Source of the DNA: an uncultured Bacteroidales bacterium
GTDB taxonomy: Bacteria > Bacteroidota > Bacteroidia > Bacteroidales > F082
Length of the DNA stretch: 61,327 nucleotides
Direction: 5' to 3'
NCBI GenBank assembly: GCA_947304185.1
Contig: CAMZAM010000013.1
Span: 1 to 61,327 of the forward strand
Positions 8,359 through 18,200 of the stretch are shown here, in pieces. Position 1 is the first letter of the stretch. The number at the start of each line of letters is the position of its first letter. The translations under genes and the position numbers were made by a program. The notes below the pieces were generated by a model that saw only the letters and a program-made list of their open reading frames with translations, had not been told where the DNA came from and searched no databases.

Positions 8359-9750
8359 ATGAAACGCATTTTTGGCACGACACACGAAGAAGACGCAGAG
8401 CGGAGACAAGCCCGTTTCGTCATGATGACGGAAAGTCCTGTGCGTCAACTTGTTATGAAGATGGCAGTGCCTACCGTCATCTCCATGCTGGTGATTGCGC
8501 TGTATAACATCATTGATGCGTTTTTCGTCGGTCACCTCTCCACCGAGGCAACTGCAGGCGTGGGAGTGTCGTTTGCCTTCATGACTTTTATCAATGCCAT
8601 TGGTTTTTATTTCGGTCATGGCTCGGGAAACTACATCTCGACGGCGCTTGGCGCGAAAAAATACGACGATGCCGAGAAGATGGCTGCCACGGGATTTCTC
8701 TCTTCGATGGGATTCGGCACTATAGCCGCCATCGTCGGACTTTTCTTTCTTACCCCGCTTTCGCGGATAATGGGCGCCACCCCCGATATCGTACCGTATG
8801 CTAACGATTATCTGCTGTTTATCCTCATCGGAACGCCTTTCATGATGTCGTCGCTGACGCTGAATAACCAGTTGAGGCTTCAAGGCAACGCCAGCTACGC
8901 TATGATAGGAATCACGACCGGCGCCGTGCTGAACATCTTCCTCGACGCCCTGTTTATCTATGGTCTCGACATGGGTGTGATGGGCGCGTCGCTCGCCACC
9001 TGCATAAGTCAGATGACGGGATGGCTCATCCTGCTGCTCGGCACCGAAAAGAGCGGCAACGTACACATCCGACTAAAGAATTTTACGCCTACGCTGCGTA
9101 GCTATATCGACATCTTCAACGGCGGAGCGCCTTCGCTGATGCGTCACGTCTTTGTATGTACCAGCACCATCATGCTCAACCGCTATGCTGCCTACTACGC
9201 CGCTCCAGGCACCGAGGCGAGCGCCATCGCAGCCTTCGCCATAGTGTCAAGAATAATGATGTTTGCCTTCTCCATCATTCTTGGACTAGGCCAGGGGTTC
9301 CAACCGGTGTGCGGCTTCAACCACGGCGCCGGTCTGCGCGAACGAGTGCGGAAATCATTCATCTTTACTACCAATATCTCGACTATCATATTGATAATCA
9401 CCTCATTAACGTATGCTATATTCGCCCCGGATTTGATAAAAATCTTCCGTAGCGAAGATGCTGAACTGGTGAGAATAGGCACACGAGTACTGCGGTGGCA
9501 GTGCATCTCATTCCCGCTTATTGGGGTGAGCACCGTCACCAACATGATGTATCAAACTACTCGTAAAACATTGGTAGCCACCATATTATCTATGGGACGA
9601 CAGGGCATTTTCTTCATCCCTACCATCATGATTCTGCCTCTCTTCCTCGGCCTTCAAGGTGTTGAGATGACTCAGGCTATCGCTGATGCGCTGACATTTC
9701 TGCTTGCGCTACCATTTGCCGTTAAAGAATCAAAACAAACAACTATCTAA
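8359..9750 (+). CDS. MATE-family multidrug/sodium antiporter
   Basis: 463 residues from ATG at 8359; an in-frame TTG at 8344 would lie on the promoter box and is rejected. Twelve hydrophobic segments in two repeated halves are visible, with MATE signatures such as AVPTVISMLVIALYN near the N-terminus and GLGQGFQPVCGFNHGAG in the second half. It would export cationic drugs or metabolites coupled to Na+ or H+. The last 21 bases overlap the convergent CobW-family gene. Confidence 0.93.
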   Translation: MKRIFGTTHEEDAERRQARFVMMTESPVRQLVMKMAVPTVISMLVIALYNIIDAFFVGHLSTEATAGVGVSFAFMTFINAIGFYFGHGSGNYISTALGAKKYDDAEKMAATGFLSSMGFGTIAAIVGLFFLTPLSRIMGATPDIVPYANDYLLFILIGTPFMMSSLTLNNQLRLQGNASYAMIGITTGAVLNIFLDALFIYGLDMGVMGASLATCISQMTGWLILLLGTEKSGNVHIRLKNFTPTLRSYIDIFNGGAPSLMRHVFVCTSTIMLNRYAAYYAAPGTEASAIAAFAIVSRIMMFAFSIILGLGQGFQPVCGFNHGAGLRERVRKSFIFTTNISTIILIITSLTYAIFAPDLIKIFRSEDAELVRIGTRVLRWQCISFPLIGVSTVTNMMYQTTRKTLVATILSMGRQGIFFIPTIMILPLFLGLQGVEMTQAIADALTFLLALPFAVKESKQTTI

Positions 9751-10902
9751 TTCTTGTTTGATCTTTTCTTTATCCAATTTCTGTCCGATAAAGACAATTT
9801 TTTCCATGCGGTCGCCGTATTCCTCGTCCCAGTCATTCAATATGCTTGGATCGCGCTCCGCAAACTGGCGTAACTCTTCTTCCGATGCGGTTGCAAACCA
9901 ATAGCCGGCTTCACTGAGTTTCTTCTGCTTGCCAGCGGTCTCAAAGATGTACGACATGTCCTGGTTGTCGGCAAAATAGCACAATCCCTTGCAACGGATG
10001 ATGTTCTTCGGCCAGTTGTTCAGCACTAAATCGTTGAATTTCAAGGTGTCGAAAGGTTTTCTGTTAAAGTAGACATACGTCCCGATGCCATATTCCTCAG
10101 CCTCACCTTCGTCTTCATCATGGTCGTGATGGTGATGATGTTCGTGCTCATGATGATGCTCATGTTCGTCGTGTCCTTCGATAACCTTAATCCAGCCCGC
10201 CGAGCCCGCAACAGTGTTATAGTCGAACATATAGGTGTCGATAATCCTGTCCAAATCGACATTTGCGTAATCGCAATCGATGATTTCAGCGTCAGGAGCG
10301 AGGTTTTTCACAATCTGACGGATGCGCTCCAGTTCTTTCGGCTCGACTTCCGAGACTTTGTTCAGCAACACTATGTTACAGAACTCAATCTGTTCGATGA
10401 CGAGATTTTCGATGTCGTCTTCGTCGATGTTTTCATTTTTGAGACTGTCGCCGCAGCCGAACTCGTCTTTCATTCTCAGTGCGTCGACTACTGTCACTAT
10501 GCAGTCGAGGCGTGGTGTGCCAAACTGCGTGTATTCCTTGCCCATCTGAGGTATTCCGGCTATGGTGCGTGCTATCGGCTCGGGCTCGCAGATGCCGCTG
10601 GCCTCGATAACGATGTAGTCGAAACGGGCCATCTTCATGATGTCGTTGAGCTGTTGGATGAGGTCCATCTTCAAAGTGCAGCAGATGCAGCCGTTCTGAA
10701 GTGCCACCAGACTCTCGTCTTTCTTGCCTACCACACCGCCTTTCTGAATGAGGTCAGCGTCGATATTTACCTCGCCTATGTCGTTGACTATCACCGCGAA
10801 TTTGATGCCTTTCTTGTTTGAAAGGATATGATTTACCAAAGTTGTCTTTCCGCTTCCGAGATAACCGGTCAGAAGTAGGACCGGAGTTTCCATTCTACTC
10901 AT
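9730..10902 (-). CDS. CobW/ZNG1-type G3E GTPase (metal chaperone)
   Basis: 390-residue GTPase of the COG0523 family, which delivers zinc or cobalt to client enzymes. P-loop GYLGSGKTTLVNHIL is at residues 12-25, the metal-binding CxCC motif is in NGCICCTLKMD, and the base-recognition NKVSE follows. A linker around residues 243-265 carries about a dozen histidines mixed with Asp and Glu, a probable metal store. The C-terminal CobW_C domain ends the protein. It is divergent from the EamA transporter with promoter boxes back to back (10931 and 10951). Client metal is not determinable here; zinc is the most common. Confidence 0.92.
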   Translation of the reverse strand: MSRMETPVLLLTGYLGSGKTTLVNHILSNKKGIKFAVIVNDIGEVNIDADLIQKGGVVGKKDESLVALQNGCICCTLKMDLIQQLNDIMKMARFDYIVIEASGICEPEPIARTIAGIPQMGKEYTQFGTPRLDCIVTVVDALRMKDEFGCGDSLKNENIDEDDIENLVIEQIEFCNIVLLNKVSEVEPKELERIRQIVKNLAPDAEIIDCDYANVDLDRIIDTYMFDYNTVAGSAGWIKVIEGHDEHEHHHEHEHHHHHDHDEDEGEAEEYGIGTYVYFNRKPFDTLKFNDLVLNNWPKNIIRCKGLCYFADNQDMSYIFETAGKQKKLSEAGYWFATASEEELRQFAERDPSILNDWDEEYGDRMEKIVFIGQKLDKEKIKQELDSCLF

Positions 10903-10930
10903 ATTTCAAATTTTAAATTTTTTCCGACTG

Positions 10931-10938
10931 CAAAGATA
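10931..10938 (-). promoter_or_regulatory. -7 box for the CobW-family gene
   Basis: Plus strand CAAAGATA (TATCTTTG on minus), 28 bases upstream of the ATG at 10902. Confidence 0.55.
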
Positions 10939-10950
10939 CAATTTAATTTG

Positions 10951-10958
10951 TAATTTTG
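10951..10958 (+). promoter_or_regulatory. -7 box for the EamA transporter
   Basis: TAATTTTG ending 8 bases before the ATG at 10967; implies a very short leader. Confidence 0.55.
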
Positions 10959-10966
10959 CGCCCGCT

Positions 10967-11881
10967 ATGAAAAAGTCTTTAGGTCATATTTCAGCTTTCG
11001 TCGCCTACACGATTTTTGGCTTTAACATCATCATCTGCAGGGATTTGTCCACTATGGCGCTGATTTCTCCGATGGGATTGCTGTGTTTCCGTGTTGCCGG
11101 AGCGGCTGTTCTTTTTTGGCTGACATCGCTTTTTATGCCTAAGGAGAAGGTCGAAACAAAGGATTTCCCGAAGATTTTTCTTGCCTCGATGCTCGGACTC
11201 TTCCTGACCCAGTGGTCGTTTTTGAAGGCGAGTACCATGACGACGCCTTTCGACACCAGCATCTTGACGCCATTGACACCTATTTTCACGATGTTCATCG
11301 CCGCCATAGTGCTGAAAGAGCCTATCACCTTGAAGAAAGCGGGCGGTGTGGCTTTGAGTTTTATCGGTGTCATTTTCTTGGTTTTCAATACAGTAGGAGT
11401 AGAAACGAGCAGCGTCACTGAGACTCAGCCCATGGGCATCGTCTACATGATAGGCAACTGCATCTTTTTTGCTTGTTATCTCGGCGCTTTCCGACCTCTT
11501 ATCGAGAAATACAGCGTCGTTACCTTCATGAAATGGATGTTCCTTTTCTCAGCGATAGTGGCTATTCCATTGGATATCAAGGAATTAGTCGGTATAAACC
11601 TGACTGCTTTACCTGCAAAATATCTGCTTGAACTTGGTTTTGTGATTCTTTTCTCCACCTTCGTTGCATATTTCCTTATTCCAGTAGGGCAGAAGGTGTT
11701 ACGCCCAACGGTGATTAGTCTTTACGGCTACCTGCAGCCTATCATCGCCACGGTGATGGGTATCGCTACGGGTATGGATCACCTCACATGGCAGAAGATA
11801 GTAGCCGCAGTGCTCGTCTTCACCGGCGTTATCCTTGTGAATAAAAGTAGGGGCAAATTATCATCTGCCCCTACCAAATAA
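10967..11881 (+). CDS. EamA/DMT-family transporter
   Basis: 304-residue membrane protein with ten hydrophobic helices in two EamA repeats, as in metabolite exporters of the drug/metabolite transporter superfamily. The typical terminal motif of repeat 1 (TPLTPIFTMFIAAIVLKEPITLKKAGGVALSFIG, split over two helices) is recognisable. Substrate is unknown. The last dozen codons (NKSRGKLSSAPTK) are encoded by a GTAGGGGC hairpin repeat rather than by a conserved family tail. Confidence 0.92.
   Translation: MKKSLGHISAFVAYTIFGFNIIICRDLSTMALISPMGLLCFRVAGAAVLFWLTSLFMPKEKVETKDFPKIFLASMLGLFLTQWSFLKASTMTTPFDTSILTPLTPIFTMFIAAIVLKEPITLKKAGGVALSFIGVIFLVFNTVGVETSSVTETQPMGIVYMIGNCIFFACYLGAFRPLIEKYSVVTFMKWMFLFSAIVAIPLDIKELVGINLTALPAKYLLELGFVILFSTFVAYFLIPVGQKVLRPTVISLYGYLQPIIATVMGIATGMDHLTWQKIVAAVLVFTGVILVNKSRGKLSSAPTK
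11847..11874 (+). repeat. GTAGGGGCA...TGCCCCTAC hairpin repeat within the 3' end of the EamA gene
   Basis: Perfect 9-bp arms with a 10-base loop. It lies inside the coding sequence and ends four bases before the stop codon. No T-run follows, so it is not a classical terminator. A related hairpin is at 23004-23031. Confidence 0.75.
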
Positions 11882-11885
11882 TCAA

Positions 11886-12149
11886 TTATTCTTCGCGTTT
11901 ACGTCTTGCGACCGCATATCCTGCACCGAGCATTGTGAGCACCATGATGCCGCTGCCGAGAGGTGCTGGGGTGTCGCCACCACCGTGACCGCCAGGCAGA
12001 CCCGGGTCTCTGAAACCGTTGTCGAAGGTGTTGATCTTATCAAGACCGTTGCTCACATCGTCCCAGTCGTTGAAATAGCTGTCGCGCTGTGCGTTAGCTC
12101 CGAGGCTTAATGCCATTACCAATGCTATTGCTAATATTAATCTTTTCAT
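11886..12149 (-). CDS. Tiny exported protein with C-terminal PLGSG-membrane-basic tail
   Basis: 87 residues. An N-terminal signal peptide (to about residue 20, LGANAQ) is followed by only about 35 residues of Asp/Asn/Gly-rich sequence (GGHGGGD) and then a tripartite tail: PAPLGSG, a 15-residue hydrophobic stretch, and RRKREE. That layout resembles protein-sorting tails such as PEP-CTERM, though the PEP signature itself is absent. The gene follows the giant T9SS protein on the same strand and has no promoter box of its own, so it may be co-transcribed. Function unknown. Confidence 0.7.
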   Translation of the reverse strand: MKRLILAIALVMALSLGANAQRDSYFNDWDDVSNGLDKINTFDNGFRDPGLPGGHGGGDTPAPLGSGIMVLTMLGAGYAVARRKREE

Positions 12150-12210
12150 CTTATCTTCTTTTTATCTTGTTACATATTCAACTATTCACTGTTTCTTTTT
12201 TTGTCTTCTG

Positions 12211-12269
12211 ACTTTGGCCGTTGGCCGTTAGCTGTTGGCAGCCAAAGGCCAATAGCCAAAAGCCAAAGT
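12211..12269. repeat. GC-rich heptamer repeat forming an imperfect inverted repeat
   Basis: About eight 7-bp units. The right half reads GCCAAAG, GCCAATA, GCCAAAA, GCCAAAG; the left half holds the reverse-complement type (GTTGGCC, GTTAGCT, GTTGGCA). The halves can pair into a long hairpin with a few mismatches. It lies between the giant T9SS gene and the small exported protein gene and may terminate or attenuate transcription. Confidence 0.7.
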
Positions 12270-15200
12270 TATCTTACAACGATCTTCTGAATATTGTTAT
12301 TCATATTCAAGATATAAACGCCTTGTGGCATAACGATGTTCTGTACGCCGTTGACGGTGGTGTTCATGACCATGCGGCCCATCACGTCGAAAATCTGCAG
12401 CTGGCCTTCGCCGCTGACGATGATCTCGTTACCGTACTGATAGGCGAACATGTTGTTCTCGAAGATCTCGTTGATGCCGTTCACGCCGAAGTCGAGACGG
12501 AAGCGGGCTTCGTTGTCGCCAACGTTAGCTGTGAATGTGTAGCTTGGATCGAGCAACAGGTCGACATCTTCGCCTGTGAAGTTATCGATGAGGTGCATGT
12601 ATTCGACCTCGGCATTCTTAGCCTCGATGGTGATGGTGTATTCGCCGTCGGCAGCTGCCTTGAAGCAAACCGGCATCGAGCCGATGAGCTCTTCAACTCT
12701 TGCAGCAGCGAAGTCTTTACCGTCGTTAATCACATAAACGCTGGTATTGTCGTCCGAGAGGTTCATCTTACGTAATGTGTTGCCGTTTGCAATCTGGATG
12801 AATGCGTTGTCGTAGCGGCTCTCATTACCGGCAACAATGCTGATATAACCATTGTTATCACCTTTTGATGATGATGGGTTGAATATCAGATCCTGTCCGG
12901 CTTCGTTGACTTGGATCATGAAGCCTTGACCAGGTTTAATCGGGTCGGTGGCGATGTTACGTGACACAATAGCATCCTTTTCATCACTGATGCCATAATA
13001 CACGGTCACTTCTGTTTCGCCGAACTTCATATCACCTATTCCAAGGTTGCGTGTGAATGGGTTACCCATGAGGTTGAAGCCTCTCACATCGTCGCTCTGT
13101 GTGCTGGTGTAGCTTAATTCTTTACTGATCTGAGTGCTTGTAGCTTTCATGTCGCCGGCTATGTACATGTCTCTGTCGGCTGCATTTGCATAGAGGTAAC
13201 CGATGCCGCGTTCGAGTGTGGTGAACGGATGAGCGGCAGGCTGTCCCCAAACTTCATGGTCGACATACCATGTCGCATCCGGCTCGCTGTATGCAAACAA
13301 ATCGTAGTTGCCGAACGCAATCATCGGAGATGTTTCATATTGGTCAACAGGTGACGCGATGAAGTACCATCCGTCAACGCTTCCGTCTTTCCATGACGAT
13401 GCATGGGTGGTTTGTTTCTGAAGTGTTGCCTGGAAGTCTGAGTTAGGGGCGATGAACTGGCCGCCTTCGTTAATCATAATGTCGTCCGGGCCATTGGTTG
13501 TGATTGTGCCTGTAACTGTGATTACGCCGCCTTCAACAACGATACATCCTGTGGCGCTTGCATCGAGGTCGTCCATTGTCACCTCACCATAAATGTCGTA
13601 TGTGTCGCTTGCATAGATGTTACCTAGAGCTACGTTACCAGTTGCTTTATTGGTGTAAATCCATCTGACATATCTGGCATTTTCATTATCAACTATGAGT
13701 GTAACAGTTTGTGTAGCACCAAGTTCAGTGTATGTTGCTATACTGGTATAATTAACACCATCAGAAGACAATTCAACGTCGAAAGTGCCGCCGGAGAAGT
13801 TATTGCCTTTAATGTCGTATGATAAAGATTTAAGAACACCGTCAAACTTCAATACTACCCATGAACCGGTATTTTTGAACTTCAACTTAGGTGATGTATT
13901 ATAGTCACTGTCGAGATCATATTGTGTAAGACCGACAGTGTTCTCGATATCGGCTTTGCCACCGTCGAAGCCAAATGGCAACTCTACGTAGTCAATAACG
14001 TAACCGGCCTGGTTGATTGTTATTTCATTTGAATAAACATCTTCATTAGTGTTGTCGTTTTGACCTGTCACTTTGAATGAAGCGGCGCGAGCTTCGGTAT
14101 CGGTGTTCTCAGAAATGGTGTATGCGACATTGTTATTATTGTCGATTGTAAGAGTAACCCAGTTTGGCTCCTCGCTAGTCCACTGAATGTCGACAGTATT
14201 CATATTAATATTATGATATGTCACTGTGAGTGTGCCGTTGGTTGCTGCTGCCGGAGCATTAACTGTCGATGGACTTACTGCGATTGTAGCCGCTGATGGG
14301 TCGACAACTTTCTTATAGAGTGACAATGCACCGCCGGTGCTTGTGGCATAGCAAGCAAAACCATAAGTGCCATTTTTTCTAAGGTTTGCATTAATACTAT
14401 TAGATGCGTTGTTTTTGTTTACAAACTCATAAGTATCAGTTCCTGTAACAGTCCACAAAGCTTTGTCGTCGACAGTACTCGACATAGTAGCTTGGTTCTT
14501 TGTACCGGTTGATGCAGCATAAGCATCTGCTGCTGAATTGTAAATTGTCCAGTATTCGCCGCTTGGTGCAATATGCCAAACTATTGCAGTGTTGTCGGTT
14601 GTGATAACATTGTTGTCAGGTGTTACTTCGTCAAACATAAGTCTGTTGTTTGTAACAGTGGTGTTCATTGCACAGTTATCAAAAACAATCAGATAATCAC
14701 CTTCGACGAGTGCTCCGCTGTAAAGGTCATATTCGTCGCCTGTAGGAGGAGTCACTGGAGCTTCCTGGTTGATGCTTACAAGATTTGAATAAACTAAGCC
14801 TGTATCACCCATTCCATAGACTTTAAAGAATGCCTGTCTATAATCACCGTCATTTTCAGCAATTATATAATAAACAGAGAAGTTTTCACCAGATTCATCG
14901 AAGTCATCAAAGTCAACCCAATCCGGTTTGGTTATTGTGGTTCCGTTTCCATCGTAGAATTCGATGGCGAGGTCGGCATTAGGATCGGTGATTGTCATGT
15001 TGCTCACAGTAATGGCAAGAGTGCCGTCGTGTTCTTCAGCATTAACATTGATTTCATCAGGGGAAACTGTGATGCTTGCGGTGGTAATAACCACTTCTTC
15101 AATGTCATCAGCACTACGTGGAAGAATTTCTTTGGTTTCACCACTATTTGTGTTAAACTGCTGATAAACACCGGTGATGTTGTATGTCTTTCCGGCTTCA

Positions 15201-18200
15201 AGTGCTCCAAATGCGAAGAGGGAAGTGTACACTTGAAGGGTTGTTGTGCCATCTGTGAGATAATATTTGTTATTATCAACACTGCAGGTCAGATTTTCAT
15301 AGTGAACCAAAGCACCTGTGTTGACACCGGCGAGGTCGGCCATATCGATATTGACCTCAGTGACAGTGCCGCCGCTTGTAATTGATAGATTTGTTGCGTC
15401 TACGTTGAGCAACTCGGCAAATCCATTATACAACTTCAAAGTACAAGATACTGCAGTGCCTGAGAGGATATCACCAGCCGAATAAGTTTGGCTCATGTCG
15501 CTGCTATAGAACATTACAAAACCGTTGCCGTTGTTGTCGGTTACGAATATATTCTTGCCGTTGGTTGAAACACCTGAAACCACCCAGTTGTCGAAAGTGA
15601 CAAGAACGTTTGTTTCTGTGCCTGTTGCAGCAGCAAAGATGTCAGGTATGTTGGTATAGGCTACAGGAGCACCGGCCTGTGTAATTATAACTTCTTTTGT
15701 AATAGTTGCGCGGTTGTATGTGTATCTGAGTTCCACGGTTGCTGTGCGCTCGGTAGCATTAGGGTTTACTGAGCAGGTGAAAGGAACAGTGCCGTTAGCT
15801 GCCTCACCCATAATGAAGACATCACCACCATGTGTCGGGACGGCTTCCAAAGAAGCGCCTTCAACAGGGTTGATAATGTTATATTCAATCATACCTTCGG
15901 TTGCATCGTAAGCGATGCTGACGTTGTTGGCAATAATTGAAGGAACTGACGGATCCACAACCTTCTTATAGAAAGCAATTGTTGGAGCACTATTTGTGTT
16001 TATATATCCGCGCCAATCTTGTGCTGTTCCTGAATTAACATAAATACTAAGATATCTGTCAACATAATCGTCATTTGTGACAAGATGATTATCGTTATCA
16101 AGTACAAAAACTTTTCTGTCGCCAGTACCAACTTTAATATTGTTATTATTGCCAGAGTCTGAAGTAGTTGAGCAGTATAACCATTTTTCGTTATCCCCGT
16201 TAGGATAGAAAGTGTAGCCATTGGCTGCAGTACCACTTATGTTCCATTGGATATTTGTGGCAGGCTCATCTGACAATGCGCCATTGGCAACAGTAACTGC
16301 AACAACGCCAGGTGCATTCGTGCCGTTGTCATTTTGAATTGCATAAGTTGCATCACCTAAAGTTCCAACGATAACAAAGATATCACCTGCTGTCAAGTCT
16401 GCTAAATCTGTGAGAATCCAACCGCCTGTTGGAGTTGGAGTGCCACCAGCTTCCTGGTTGATTGTCACGAGATTTGATTCGGCGTTCACATCACCGTTTA
16501 CACCGTAGACTTTGAAATATGCAGAACGTGCTGCACCCGTGTTGGCATTAACAGTGATGTTAACCTTTTCTTCTGCAGTAATAACAGCTGTGATCCAACT
16601 GTATGTTGTTGGCTCGCCAGTAGCTGAGTAGAAATTAACTGAGAATGTCGGGTTGTTGCCCAAACCTTCATAATCGAAACTCATGGTTCTGTTATCGCCG
16701 CCAGCCATAATATCTAATGAAGTCGTATTAAATACTATGCTTGCTCCTGCCGATGCAGCCTGATTGATCGTTACAAGATCCGAGTAAACCCAGTTGTTAT
16801 TGGCATCGAGACCTTTAATCTTAAAGTAAGCTGTACGAGGTTCACCTTCGTTTACATCGATATGTCCGTAAAGTGTGCTGTTGCTGACAGTACCTGAGAT
16901 CCATCCATAATTATATTCTGCGCCTGCTGCATCACAAAACATCACGTCAAGTTGTGGATCAGCGGCCAAATTCTGTGTGGTAACAGGAATTTCAGCATCT
17001 CCGCCATCAGCATTCAAACTGAACTCATACTGAGGAAGAGTGATTGAAGGAACAGCAGGGCGTTCGAACTCAACAAGGTAGTTGTCGGTGTCGAATTCTT
17101 TGATGCTATTGTATATCTTAACAATACCGGTTATTGTCACGATATCGCCAACCTGGATGTCATCTTGTGATGTGAAAGCATCTCCGTTCAATCCTTTTCC
17201 TTTATAGACTTCAAGTTGGTTAGTGGTAGTGCCGTCGTCTGAAATGTAATAAGTCAGCTGGCCACTACCAGTCGGGTTTTGTGTTGGAGCTGTTGAGACA
17301 ATACCGTGGACAAATATTGTGCTTGTCGGATAGTCAAGGAATTCCAAAGCTTCCGCCACACTGTAAGGATCGTTGATTGAATTGATGTGGTATGTGGCTG
17401 TTGTCACATTACTGCTTTCTGTACCTTTGATGGCAATGGCTTTGAATGTTGTGGTTTCTTCAACAGCAATTTCATCACCATCGAAAAGTGTGCTGTTTTC
17501 AGTAGGGGTGGAACCATCCATTGTATAATAGATAGAAACACCTGCTGTCGCGCAATCCATTGTCACGTCAACCGGATACTCCCATGTTCCTGGTTCAGGA
17601 TCAAAGGTTGGAGCTTCGACAGCAACAGTAGGATGTTCTAATGATACTAAAGTACATCCTTGAGCAAATTCGTAGGTTGAGCTGTATTTGGTAAGATTAC
17701 CATAAACTACAACAATATCGCCGACTGTAACTTCTGATGCATCAACTCCAGTACCACTTCCGCAGCGGTATGCTTGTAGGAAGTCTGTGTCACCTGAATT
17801 GTCCACAAAATTGAAGGTGATGTTGTTGAATGATGAATTCCAAGCTGTTGGAATTTCCGAAACGATACCAGTGGCGTAAACGCCCTGTGTTCCTGTTCCG
17901 GCATCAATAGCAGCACGTGCCTGAGCCACAGTGTAAGGGTTGTTTTCTGTGCCAGGTCCGTTAGGGTTGGCGCCTTGTGTCACATTAACGTTCTTCGTAA
18001 CGGTTTCCTTCGCTGAATAAGTGTAAGTAAGAGTTACTGTTGCTGAACGTTCTACGCCGTCGTTTTCTTCGCATGCGAAAGGAACGGCGGTGTTACTTGC
18101 GGTGCCAGTTGTGAGCCAAGTCGCAGTTGTTGAAGCAGTTAATGAGCCTCCGCTGACAGGGTTGTTGACGGTGTATTCAATTGAACCATTCGTGGCATTG

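Noticed and set aside
8296..9066. 256-codon open frame antisense to the MATE gene
   Set aside because: Charged His/Arg-rich shadow of membrane-helix codons; not gene-like.
10120..10821. 233-codon open frame antisense to the CobW GTPase
   Set aside because: Complement of the His-rich and P-loop coding region; no family features.
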